Shown: in pieces, positions 1 to 10,344 of the stretch | How the letters are laid out: every line of letters begins with the position of its first letter | Position numbering within the stretch: position 1 is the stretch's first letter | DNA from: Centrapalus pauciflorus | Lineage: Eukaryota > Streptophyta > Magnoliopsida > Asterales > Asteraceae | Direction: 5' to 3' | NCBI GenBank assembly: GCA_020465985.1 | Contig: JAANYP010004711.1 | Location: 444,750-508,749, forward strand | DNA length: 64,000 nucleotides | Translations under genes and position numbers: made by a program | Notes under the pieces: generated by a model | Told to the model about the DNA's origin: nothing | Database searches by the model: none | The model's input: only the letters and a program-made list of their open reading frames with translations

Positions 1-436
1 TCTCCAGTTCTCTCCAATATGTAGGAGTCCTACACCTTCTCCCATACAATGCTTCAAATGGCGCTTTTTTTATTGTCGCGTGATAACTGTTGTTGTACGA
101 GAACTTTATCAGTGGCAAATGATCGTCCCAATTACCACCGAGGTCCAATAGACATGACCTCATCGTATCCTCCAAAGTAAGGATGGTCCGTTCACTTTGA
201 CCATTGGTTTGCGGACGATAAGCTGTACTCATAGCGATCCTCGTACCCAATCCCTCTTGCAAAGTCGACCAGAAGTTGGAGGTGAAGCGGCTATCACGAT
301 CAGATACTATAGACTTAGGAACTCCATGTCTCGTGATAATCTCGTCTACGTGGATCTGAGCCAACCTTTCTAACGAGTAACTTTCTCTGATGGTAATGAA
401 GTGTGCAGACTTAGTCAATCTATTAATAATTACCCA
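1..436 (-). pseudogene. pol: Integrase catalytic-core fragment of the gypsy element
   Basis: Reading minus from about 430, the product has a [13 protein letters not shown] segment, then VSDRDSRFTSNFW with the second catalytic Asp, then YRPQTNGQSERT with the catalytic Glu, then YGRRCRTP near base 1. These are signatures of the Ty3-type integrase core. The HHCC zinc-binding domain and the first catalytic Asp, which should lie between RNase H and this point, are absent. RNase H runs almost directly into WVIINRL in a different frame, so a deletion of several hundred bases joined them. The open reading continues off the left edge. It cannot encode an active integrase. Confidence 0.85.
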
Positions 437-1309
437 TAACAACATCCTCGGCATAGGCTTTGCGACTCAAAGCATCGGCTACCACATTAGCCCTTCCCGG
501 ATGATAAAGGATTTCACAATCATAATCCTTTATAAGTTTCATTGAACGTCTTTGCCTCATGTTGAGCTCTTTCTGACTAAAGATGTACTTTAAACTCTTG
601 TGGTCGGTGTAGAGTTGACACTTAGTTCCATTTTGATAATGTCTCCACAATTTCAATGCAAAAGTAAGAGTGGTCAACTCCAACTCATGAGTTGAATAAT
701 CTTTCTCGTGATGCTTTAACTGTTTAGAGGCATAAGCAATTACTTTCCCACGCTGCATCAGTACAGCACCTAATCCTAACCTCGAAGCATCCGTGTATAC
801 CACAAAATCCTCATTGCCCTCCGGTAGAGCAAGTATCGGTGCTTCACTTAACATCTTCTTCAAAATCTCAAAAGCCTCTTGCTGCACAGTTTCCCAAACA
901 AACGGTGCATTCTTTTTTGTTAATGCAATCAAAGGAACTGCAATCTTCGAGATGTCCTTAATAAACCTTCGATAGTACCCCGCAAATCCAAGAAAACTTC
1001 TGACCTCTGTAGCTGATCGAGGCGGTTCCCAGTTTCTTATAGCTTCAACTTTAGCTGGATCTACAGAAATACCAGCTCCCGAAATAACGTGTCCCAAAAA
1101 CTGAATCTGTTGTAACCAAAACTCACACTTTGAGAATTTGGCATACAACTTTTCCTTCCTCAACAATTCCAACAATTCCCTTAGATGATCAGCGTGCTCC
1201 GCTTCAGACTTAGAGTATACCAAAATATCGTCAATAAACATTATTACCGATTTATCTAACATCGGTCTACATACTCTGTTCATTAGATCCATGAAAACAA
1301 CTAATGCAT
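437..1309 (-). pseudogene. pol: Gypsy reverse transcriptase (C-terminal half) and RNase H
   Basis: The open frame begins at the hAT insertion site and encodes the RT catalytic box FIDDILVYS, then [13 protein letters not shown], the thumb and connection region ([15 protein letters not shown]), and RNase H with [22 protein letters not shown] and YTDHKSLKY, ending near [14 protein letters not shown]. RNase H looks complete with its acidic residues. Downstream the frame runs into a stop at the deletion junction with integrase. Upstream the RT is separated from its N-terminal half by the element at 1310-1904. In an intact relative these parts would be one Gag-Pol polyprotein. Confidence 0.9.
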
Positions 1310-1626
1310 TAGGGGTGATCAACGGTTTGGTTTATGGGTTCGTTGGTTTCCTCAGTTTGGTTTCTTCGGTTTGAGAATTTTTTTGTCCTAAACCAAAAAC
1401 CAAACCAAACCAAATTCAAAGCTACATAAACCAAACCATAAACTAAATTCGAATTCGGTTTGGTTTGGGTTGGTTTGTAAACCAAATATTCAAACAACAA
1501 AATTTTCAAGCATCTTTAACTGCCAAATACAATCCCAAAATATAAAGTTAACATACATAAAACGTTTTTCGTCAAAATACATTAACCCCAAAAATATCAT
1601 GTTTCCAAATAGCCTAACATTCAAGC

Positions 1627-1717
<91 letters not shown>

Positions 1718-1904
1718 GGTAATTCGATTTGGTTTGGTTTGCTATCGGCTAGATCATAAACCAATCCAAAAACTGAATATTATAATCGGTTTGTTCTGAA
1801 ACCAAACCAAAAACCAAATTTTAAATTTGGTTTGGTCTTAATCGGATTCGGTTTAATTTGGTTTTCGGTTTCCTTGGTGTTGGACCAAATACTGCCCACC
1901 CCTA
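1310..1904. mobile_element. Small non-autonomous hAT-type element inserted in RT
   Basis: The insert breaks the RT exactly between the Asn-Asn and Ala codons upstream of the FMDLMNR segment. Its ends are TAGGGGTG and CACCCCTA, the short terminal inverted repeat typical of plant hAT elements. It is flanked by ATGCATT at 1304-1310 and 1906-1912, which fits an 8-bp hAT duplication with one altered base. The interior is rich in GGTTTGGTTT and its complement AAACCAAACC, giving strong self-complementarity, and holds a dinucleotide microsatellite. There is no transposase. Removing it rejoins the RT frame. Confidence 0.75.
1629..1714. repeat. Compound microsatellite (CA)n(TA)n
   Basis: About 26 CA units run directly into about 17 TA units inside the hAT element. 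It is a simple-sequence repeat and probably length-polymorphic. Confidence 0.95.
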
Positions 1905-2289
1905 GATGCATTGTTTAACCTAAATGGCATAACCAAGAACTCGTAATGCCCATAACGTGTCCTGAAAGCTGTCTTAGGGACATCTTCCTCCCGAACATTC
2001 AGCTGATGGTATCCCGACCTCAAGTCAATCTTAGAAAAGACACTAGCCCCGTGTAACTGATCAAACAAGTCATCTATCCTCGGCAGCGGATACTTATTCT
2101 TAATTGTCAGCTTATTCAACTCCCGATAATCAATGCACATCCTCATCATTCCATCTTTCTTTTTCACAAACTATACAGGGGCTCCCCACGGCGATGAACT
2201 CGGTCGAATGAAACCCTTATCCAACAAATACTGAAGTTGTTTCATCATCTCTTGCATTTCAGTAGGAGCAAGGCGATACGGAAAACGAG
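1905..2289 (-). pseudogene. pol: Gypsy reverse transcriptase N-terminal half
   Basis: The minus strand encodes the RT fingers and palm start: a YRLAP segment, [18 protein letters not shown], an in-frame TAG, then [45 protein letters not shown] with the first catalytic Asp, and the final VMPFRLN at the hAT insertion. The stop sits where a hydrophobic residue is normal (GAPV-x-FVKKKDG). This and the hAT insertion are independent lesions. Confidence 0.88.
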
Positions 2290-2976
2290 CTACCGGTGCA
2301 GTGCAATTCTAGGGATCAAGTCGATTCTAAATTCCACTTGTCTCTCAGGCGGCACGCCAGACAAGTCCTCCAGAAACACATCCGGGAATTGTGATACAAC
2401 AGGCACATCGGCCACGGTTTTCTTCTCAGCCTTGGCTTCAATAGCATATGCCAAGTAGGACTCACAACCCTTTGCAACAAGCTTTTGGGCTTTTGCAATG
2501 GTCAACAAGCACAGATCCCCACTTCTCATATCCCCATATATACAGATTTCACGCCCCTCCGGAGTAGTTATCTTTATCATTCGCTTCTTACAGACTATAT
2601 GGGCTTCATTCTCAATCAATCAGTCCATCCCGACAATCACGTCAAACTCACTGAATTCTATTGGAATTAAATCGAGATTGAAGACTACATCTTCAATCAC
2701 TAACGTACTGTTTCAATATACATGATATACTTTAACCAGAGTGTTACTAGAAGTTTCTATATCAAGTATGGCAGATAACTTAGACAGTGGCATGGCAAGT
2801 CGATGTGCAAAAACAGTAGACACAAAGGAGAGGTTGGCACCCGAATAAAAAAGAACTCGTGCAGGCATGGAATTTACAATAAACGTACCCGTAACCACTT
2901 CCGGGATTTCCTTAGCCTCCTCCGCTGTTATCTGAAAAGCACAAGCTGCTGCCCTTTGTGGCTGACTCCGATGGTT
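2290..2976 (-). pseudogene. pol: Gypsy aspartic protease and protease-RT linker
   Basis: The 2898-2713 part has the retropepsin context: VTGTFIVNSMPARVLF followed by YSGANLSFVS. The catalytic triad D-S/T-G is changed to Y-S-G, so the protease would be inactive even if expressed. The 2619-2290 part is the linker leading to RT, with FPDVFLEDLSGVPPERQVEF and then IDLIP. It loses its frame at about 2290, just before the RT. Confidence 0.8.
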
Positions 2977-2979
2977 GAC

Positions 2980-4125
2980 TCAACCACCACTTGATCCCCC
3001 AGAAGATCGTGTCGACGTTGGAGCAGCAGCAAGTGGATCATTCTTTCTGCAAATTCTACTATAATGCCCCCATACACCACACTTATGGCAAGCATCGGCT
3101 TTCCTTGGGCACTCATTCTGAAAATGACCCAACTCCCCATAGCAAAAACAGGCGCGTCCATTAGTGCACATGCCAAAATGTTCCATGTGACATTTATTAC
3201 AATACCGTGGTTCCGTGTTGATGGAGTACGCACGGGGACGACCAGAAGACCCAGATGATCGATGATAAGATTGTTGTGGCGAATACTGTGAAGAACGAGA
3301 TGAACCCGAGTAGCCTCTCTCTCGCTGGCGCTGCGGCAGTGATGGCTGCGTTGGGTTAGTAGCAGCAGCGGCAGACCCAATTGAATACCCTAACATGATA
3401 AGAATTTGCTCTACATTTCTGGCAGCCTCTAATAAGCCAGCAAATGTAGGGTAGCGGACGTTGCTCATAACCCTTCTAATTTCCATATCCAAACCAGCCT
3501 TGAATCTGGTCACTTTCTTTTCCTCTGTATCAACCTGATTAGGCGCAAATAAACTCAGCCTCGTGAATTCCACTGCATACTGGGACACAGTCTTAGTCCC
3601 CTGCATCAGAGTCATAAAATTTGCTTCTAGTCTTCGGCGTTCATCAACCAGAAAGTATTACTGAGTAAAGACTTCAGTGAACTCAGCCCAAGTCATTACA
3701 TAAAGTTTCTCCAAGGTTAAGGCGTTAACCATGGAATTCCACCACATAACCGCGTCTTTAGTAAACATAGCAGTAGCAAACCGGACCATGTCCTTCTCAG
3801 CACAATCGCTGATTCGGAATGTACGTTCGATTGTTGTTATCCATTCAAGTGCAGCAACAACATCACACAGTCCATTAAACTCCACGGCCCCATTTCCTTT
3901 GAAGTCCTTGAATCGACAGCCTTTGGGTTTGTTTGATGACCCAGTGTTGTCATCCTGTTCGTCATTGTTGCCCTCTTTCTCCTTATTCTTTCTCTTTTCT
4001 TTCCTTCTCTTGGCTTCGGCCTCATCTCGAGCCTGAAACTGGTCTTGAATCATCTTACTTTGCTCAGCCATCATGGCTAGCATCATTTCTCTTGTTTCTT
4101 CGGGTGTCATTCCTCCTCCAAACAT
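2980..4125 (-). pseudogene. gag: Gypsy gag (retrotransposon_gag domain, zinc knuckles), broken
   Basis: The start MFGGGMTPEETREMM at 4125 opens a charged N-terminal region, then a retrotransposon_gag domain (WITTIERTFRI, MWWNSMVNAL, WAEFTEVFTQ). A TAA at about 3658 interrupts the domain and the same frame resumes with LMQGTKTVSQYAVEFTRL. The C-terminus has two zinc knuckles. The first reads CFCYGELGHFQNEC, so its C-x2-C spacing is spoiled. The second, CHKCGVWGHYSRIC, is canonical. A second stop ends the frame at about 2977. Shorter overlapping frames here are shadows. Confidence 0.88.
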
Positions 4126-4326
4126 GTTCTGAAATATAAAACATATAACTTGCTTAGTAACATGTCATTTATTTATAGACACCACTCGTTGTCCCATATG
4201 AAAGTCAATCTATTATGACTACTAGATCGTAGCCTATCTTAGTTCAGATCATTACTTAAACCACTACATATCATCGCTTAATGTTTGAGATCAAGACCTC
4301 ACGGACACTTGAATCTCAAACTACTC

Positions 4327-4337
4327 CTCTGATACCA
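4327..4337 (-). other. Primer-binding site (tRNA-iMet) of the gypsy element
   Basis: The minus strand reads TGGTATCAGAG, complementary to the 3' end of plant initiator tRNA-Met, five bases inside the LTR end at 4343. The interval 4126-4326 between PBS and gag is a short leader with no gene. Confidence 0.9.
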
Positions 4338-5299
4338 TTCGCTGTGACACCCTTGCCACAATAACAACCATTACAATACACCCACGATTAAACACCACAT
4401 AAATTATTACATAATGATCTGAATGCTTAAACAAGGGCGGAAGCATTAAAGTACAGAAATAAAAATACAAATGTATTATACACCCTACGGTGCTACAAGG
4501 TTTCAAATCCAAGTTTACATACTCAGTAGCATTACATCATCCCAAATATATATTACAACAATAATCCCGTAATTCAGTTACCAAAATGAGTAGAAGATAT
4601 CTTCAAAAACTTCAATAGATGACCTAGCTAGAAGGTCCAGCAGCGGATTTCCCTTTTCCTGTAAATATTGAACAACTAAGGGGTAAGCAAAGCTTAGTGA
4701 ATACACAGATTTATGAATTCTATAATTCTTTATGAAGTCTCCCAAGAGTAACACCGACGACACACGTCGTATACTCTCTTCGTAAACCAAGTATGGAACA
4801 AGAGTCGCAGCTCCTTCGAGCCCAAAGCTCGGCATTAAACCAACCATCTGAGAGAGACATAACATCGGGGATGACTTACTGCCTACCAGAACCTCGGAGG
4901 GATCAGCTTCGGGTCATATAGCGCAGTAACATCGGATTACAGATGCGACCTACCGGTCCATCGAAAGATGCACAACAAAGAAACGGACATGCAACAAGCA
5001 ACAATGTGCATTTAAGTCTACGCAAGTTAGTAGAATTCCAAATGAAGGTGAAACAATATGTCTTAGCAGGCAATAGCTAACATAAAGCAGATATAATCAT
5101 GCGAAATCATATGTACTCACAGTGGGTGCGTTAGTTAATTTCAGTTTATATTATTTCTCCTCGGGCTTTCAATGGGATCCACAAAGTACCCCACTGTGGG
5201 TTAAACAAAACCACAAGGGACCTGTTAAGTCAGTTGTAACACAACATAATGTCTTAGCTGTTTAATTTCATAAAACTAAATTTTTATATGTTTTATAAT

Positions 5300-5480
5300 A
5301 AATAACCCGATATACGGATCCTTACCCGAATTCGGAATTCCACCCTCGGACCCTTACCTGAATTCGGACCACCTACCAGTTCGGACATCTCCAAGTTCGG
5401 ACCACCTACCAGTTTGGCCCACATCCGAGTTCGGGCTTCATCCGAATTCGGATGATCTGAAGAATGTTCTTATGGTCCGA
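5300..5480. repeat. Short degenerate TTCGGA-type repeats inside the gypsy LTR
   Basis: The words CCGAATTCGGA, CAGTTCGGAC and AGTTCGGGC recur every 20-25 bases, with CGGACCACCTACCAGTT present twice. This is a small degenerate tandem array of unknown role. Confidence 0.7.
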
Positions 5481-5909
5481 AATTCATACTTGTGCAATTT
5501 AAATATTTTCCAGATTCCATTTTTTATCAATATGTACCAGTTTTATGTCTGAAAACCATTAATATAAGCATAATGTACACTTTTTATCAATCCATGCAAA
5601 AATGTGTACCAAATTACGCCCTATTTGGCCACTTTTATACAACCGTCGAACACACACACTTAAACACACACTAAAATTCCAAAATCATACTTAGGGGTTG
5701 ATTCAAAACCTGAAATTTGGTACATAGCATCTTAAACACTCGATTTAAACATATCCATAACAATATATCACATGCAATAACATCTGCAACTCCAATTCTA
5801 TGATTCGGATTTTATCAAAACCAAACCATAACCCTTAAATTTCAAAGAATTCATGACTTATTTACCTTAAATTGTTGTTTGTAGATGTTTTTATTCCTCC
5901 CTAGCAATC

Positions 5910-7854
5910 TGTAACACCCTCCCTTAACCCCGGAAATGCCACGTCAATTCAATACACAGGTGGCTTATTGCAATAGCTCTATTATGCACACGTCACAGGA
6001 TAAACTAGAATCCACTATTAATTTAAAACTTTTACATAAACACAATCAACATATAATCCGCTGATTACATAATCCCAAAAGCTGCTAACATAATTAACAC
6101 TGATTAGATCATTACACAAAACTAACACAAAGCTCCCCAGATGATTCCCGATCCCCGCAATCCCCTGATCAGCAAACCCAGCTACTCATCTCTTCCCCTG
6201 ATACCCTGAACACGGAAGACTCGAATACGTAAGCTCGAAAGCTCGTGAGTACTCGAGGGTTAGACTTTGCACAGTAACACATAGCATGCATACACGTAGC
6301 ACCTACACACAACACAAGCTCAATCTCTGTCCCTGGCAATCAACATCTCAATACAGGTATGAACACATAGCATGCTCATGCCACACAAGCCTCTGCTCAG
6401 AGACATATGAGATCCAATGCCCAATGAGATACTCATCTCAAATGGGGAAACTCTTCCCCTCCTGCACCCTAGCCATACTCATGGCTAACAGGACTCATAG
6501 GCTCAGGAGCGACCTGAGAATAAACACAACCATATATATATGGGGACCCTACTCAGGGTTGAACAGAGCTACTCAGCTCCCGCGATAACTCATCGCAATC
6601 ACGGTATCATGGATCTCATACATAATTTTATATCCACATATAAAGAAAGGAAGGATCATACCTGAGGGGCAACTCGCATTGCCTACCATCTCCACACAGT
6701 TCATATATTCACATATGAAGTATGACACAAAATGACCCAAAAGACAACGACCGGTCTTTTTAAAAGATCTCGCGTACTCACCTGATCGATCCACTAATCC
6801 CGGAATCTCTGACTCGGCTCGGCTCGTTGACTCGTCCCTGAAATTACACAAATCCCAACTCGTTAACACAAATCCACGAACACCTGTCACAAACTCATAA
6901 TGAGCTTAACTCGAATCCAAAAGCAATCCCCAATTGAATCCCAAAACTCTAACTCGAAAACAACCCCGATAAAGTCCCGAGAACTTGATCAAAACCCGAC
7001 TCACAATTCCCAAACGAAACCCCGAAGTCCCGATGAAAACCCGCCCCAAAACAATCCCAACAATATCCCGACTCAAAAACAGCTCAAACGGGACCCAAAT
7101 ACCCCAAAACCGGCTCCAGACCCTCCCCCCTCGATCACGCCTGCGCCCCAGCCCGAACTCGCCCGCGCTGCTGCCGGCCGCGTCGCGACCGCGCCCAGGG
7201 CATCGCGGCCGCGATCCCTGCGCTCATCTTCTTCCTGCTTTTGCTGCTCTGTTTCGGCCAAGGGTGAAATACCCTCCATACTCTCCGATTTTCAGCACCA
7301 ATATACATAAAACTCATATATATACAACCCACATAATTCCAGAAATCAAAACCCTCAATATCACACACACATATCTTGAATTTTGGCAACCAAACCCATG
7401 AATCCTTACCTTGCAATCTTCAAGAACTCAAGGAAGGTGAAGAAGAAGATGCAATACAACTCAAATTCAGCAACAATTTCTTGGATTTGGAAGGATTCTT
7501 GCTGCTATCATATACACACACATACACGATACACTTCACACACTTTTGCACACACTTTCTAAATGAGGAAAAGGATAAGAACGCACGTACATATATTTTC
7601 TAGTTTCGACGGGTTCCGACCCCATAACCCGAACCCGATACCCCATTTTCATAATTAATATTCATTTAACCCAATTAAATCCACGAACTCAATTATATAA
7701 TTAATCCACTAAATTAATTACCCGAAGACACGTAACTCGTAAACCCGACACGTATAATCCACTAATCGGGTTCTCATTGGTCCAACACGATATTAATTAT
7801 TTAAATATCCACTAAAATAATTACACGCAATAATTCTAGAAACGGGATGTTACA
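5910..7854 (-). repeat. 3' LTR of the gag-only retrotransposon
   Basis: It starts TGTAACACCC and ends GGGATGTTACA in plus orientation and is nearly identical to 10345-12290. Overlapping frames on both strands at 6900-7416 are duplicated exactly in the other LTR and lie in GC-rich LTR sequence, so they are not called as genes. Confidence 0.95.
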
Positions 7855-7868
7855 AATCCTCCCCTCTT
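7855..7868 (-). other. Polypurine tract of the gag-only element
   Basis: The minus strand reads AAGAGGGGAGGATT immediately 5' of the 3' LTR, the expected plus-strand primer site. Confidence 0.85.
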
Positions 7869-8817
7869 AAAGAGATTCCGTCCCCGGAATCTATCGCAAG
7901 CCAATCGCAAATACACAAAAATTCCCGAAAATGCTGACTCACAACTCTCGATATAATTATCAACACTCTTGACAAATTCGCATTTGAACTCTGAATGACA
8001 CAATCATCACTGATACACATCATTATTTCAACTCTCGAACAAGTCGACTCCCTCGAATCTTTAACTCAATTTGACAATCCACTAATAGCTCAATTAAATC
8101 ATATCGGCAACTGATAAATCCTCTATTCACAGAATCTTCACGTGGCGTCACCTCATAAGCCACTCGGCCCACGCACGATCTCAATCCATCGATTTTCGCA
8201 CTTTCTCATCACATACTCATATAACTCTATACAGATCGTCCACTAACACAACACATAACGATATCTCCATCACATCACTAACGCAGGCCCAAAAACATGG
8301 TTAAACTCATAAAGGGATTAAATCCACTCGCAATAGATTAATCCACTATCACAACAAAATTCTCAACTCTTTTCACCACCCAGATAAACGCATCTCGCAA
8401 AGCACAATATCACAGATAGGGATAGCACACACAAGAATTTAAATCCACTATCGATAGGATAATCCACTATCACATGATAATCCACCATCAATAGGATCAT
8501 TCCACTAGCACATCATAAACACATTCACAATAACTACTCATATAATTCACATAGCTCCACAAGATTAATCCACTCAACATAGCACAATGCCCAATCCCAG
8601 AAATCCGATAACCCATCTTACCACAATATATCCCACTCCCACACACATACCCAGATATAACAATCACATATAACCCATACACAATCATCCCACACCTCTG
8701 TCACTGAGCCACATAATCACAAACACAACAAGGCAATCACACGCAACAGAACACATATACTTATCACAGACATAGCCCAATAGCCCGCTCCACAACTGAC
8801 ACACGCTCTAAGCAAGG
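7869..8817 (-). other. Non-coding interior where pol would normally lie
   Basis: About 950 bases between gag and PPT have no convincing reading frame. The sequence is notable for repeated ATCCACT words (minus AGTGGAT), clustered at 8077, 8325-8350 and 8440-8570. It replaces the roughly 3.5 kb of pol expected in an autonomous relative. Confidence 0.7.
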
Positions 8818-10171
8818 TCAGAAAGACATACCCGATATCACATCAGCAGCATCTCGAGCTTCCTCTGCGGTCGCCTGAAACACCCGACCCCGCGCCCGAG
8901 AGTCATGACGACCGGATGACGACGGCTCAGCTCTAGCCCCACTGGAACTCGCACCCTGCACCGCTGATCCTAACTCTGGACAGTCTCGCACCCTGTGCCC
9001 CGGCCTTCCACAACGGAAGCACAATGGCTCTGGAACTGTACACGTGGCGGCAGCATGCCCACGCTGGCCGCATCGATAACACCTAGGCACGCACGGCCCA
9101 CTATGGCGACGGTTGCATCTCAAGCACTCTCGATCTCCAGCTGAACTGTCTCCCCTATCGCCCCCATCTCGAGGCCTCTGCCCTACGCTGCTCTGACTCT
9201 GCTCTGTATATCTCGAATTCCGCCTCTGACTCTGACTATCTGATCGCTGGCTCCGCCCCGGTCCACTCGACCTCTGTTCCATGTCTCTGTCTCTGTCTCT
9301 ATCTCGTCTATCTCTCGGACTCTGACCTGAACGCCGCTCCCTGGAATCGTCTCTAGAATGCCTCCGATCTCTCGAGGACCGCTCAGGAGTCCTCGCACGT
9401 CGACGCTGAGAAGATGGCTCCTCCCTCTGCTTGGCTATCTCCCGCTCCCTTATGCGGGCCATCTCCAATGCTCTGGCAAATGTAGGCATCTCGTGCATCC
9501 CAACGAACTCTCTGATGTCAGCTCGCAGTCCATCAATGAACGCATCGGCCTTTCGCTGCTCGGTGGCGATGTGATGGGTAGCAAACTGCGAATACTCATT
9601 AAATTGATCCACGTACTGCTGCACTGTCATCTCACCCTGCTGCAGATGCAGGAACCGCCGCTCCATCTCCCGCCTCTCGTCTCTAGGAATATACTGCAGC
9701 TCGAACACAGCCCTGAACTGATCCCACGTCATCGCATACGCCGCAGAAGATGTCATTGCTGACTCTATAGACTGCCACCACTGTGACGCCCCTCCCCTCA
9801 ACAGATAGGTCGCATAACCGACCATATCTCTCGGCTCCACGTGCGCAACTCGAAAGGCAGCCTCTACCTCGCGCTCCCATGCCATAGCCATCCCTGGCTC
9901 ACCCCCACCTCTAAACTCTGGCGGATTCCCAGTCATGAAATCCTTAAACGAACCCCCCTCGCCGCGATATAGATGAAGAAGCACCCGTGCCCGTATCCTG
10001 ACCACCCCCAGCACGTGGTCCCATACCCTGATCCTGTTCCCGCTCTTGCTCTCTCTGTTGCCTGTAAAACTCAGTCAATACCCCCAGAAGCTCTGACTTA
10101 CGAATGATCTCGTCCCCTTCCGGCTTGCCCGCGCCGGATCCCTCGCCCTGATCTGCCATAACTATCTGCAC
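8818..10171 (-). pseudogene. gag: Gag of the gag-only element, one frameshift
   Basis: The start MADQGEGSGAGKPEGDE is near 10159 (an upstream Met is at 10171). After 75 codons a run of six G on the minus strand near 9950 shifts the frame. The second frame continues with FKDFMTGNPPEFRGG, a retrotransposon_gag domain (MVGYATYLLRGGASQWW, FELQYIPRDERREMERRF, VQQYVDQFNEYSQFA), an Arg/Ser-rich basic stretch, and three Cys-rich knuckles: CLRCNRRHSGPC, CYRCGQRGHAAATC and CFRCGRPGHRVRDC. It ends with ARDAADVISGMSF, the point at which gypsy polyproteins normally enter protease. The frameshift may be a defect or a sequencing error in the G run. It is the only protein of this element. Confidence 0.88.
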
Positions 10172-10330
10172 AAATCAAAACAATTGAGAACCACTAATAA
10201 ATCACCCGGCGTCATACACTAAGCCAGGTTAGTTAATTCCACCAAAATCAATCGCAATAGATCCCCCACGGATCGAAACAAGGTTTAAGTTAAGCATCCA
10301 CTAATTGATACTCAGACTTCAAACCACAAG

Positions 10331-10341
10331 CTTTGATACCA
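10331..10341 (-). other. Primer-binding site of the gag-only element
   Basis: The minus strand reads TGGTATCAAAG three bases inside the 5' LTR, an initiator-Met tRNA site with one mismatch. A leader with no gene lies at 10172-10330. Confidence 0.85.
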
Positions 10342-10344
10342 TGC

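Noticed and set aside
1470..1799. Frame with His-Thr and Ile-Tyr repeats
   Set aside because: It is a translation of the CA/TA microsatellite in the hAT element.
437..2289. Endogenous pararetrovirus (caulimovirid) RT
   Set aside because: The RT is Ty3-like, but gag with zinc knuckles, an LTR, a PBS and an integrase core are present, so it is a gypsy retrotransposon.
2928..3380. 150-codon minus-strand frame overlapping gag
   Set aside because: It is a shadow of the gag frame, which carries the zinc knuckles.
6900..7416. Overlapping proline- and arginine-rich frames of 93-138 codons on both strands
   Set aside because: They lie inside an LTR, recur identically at 11336-11852, and come from GC-rich sequence open in several frames. 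No domain is visible.
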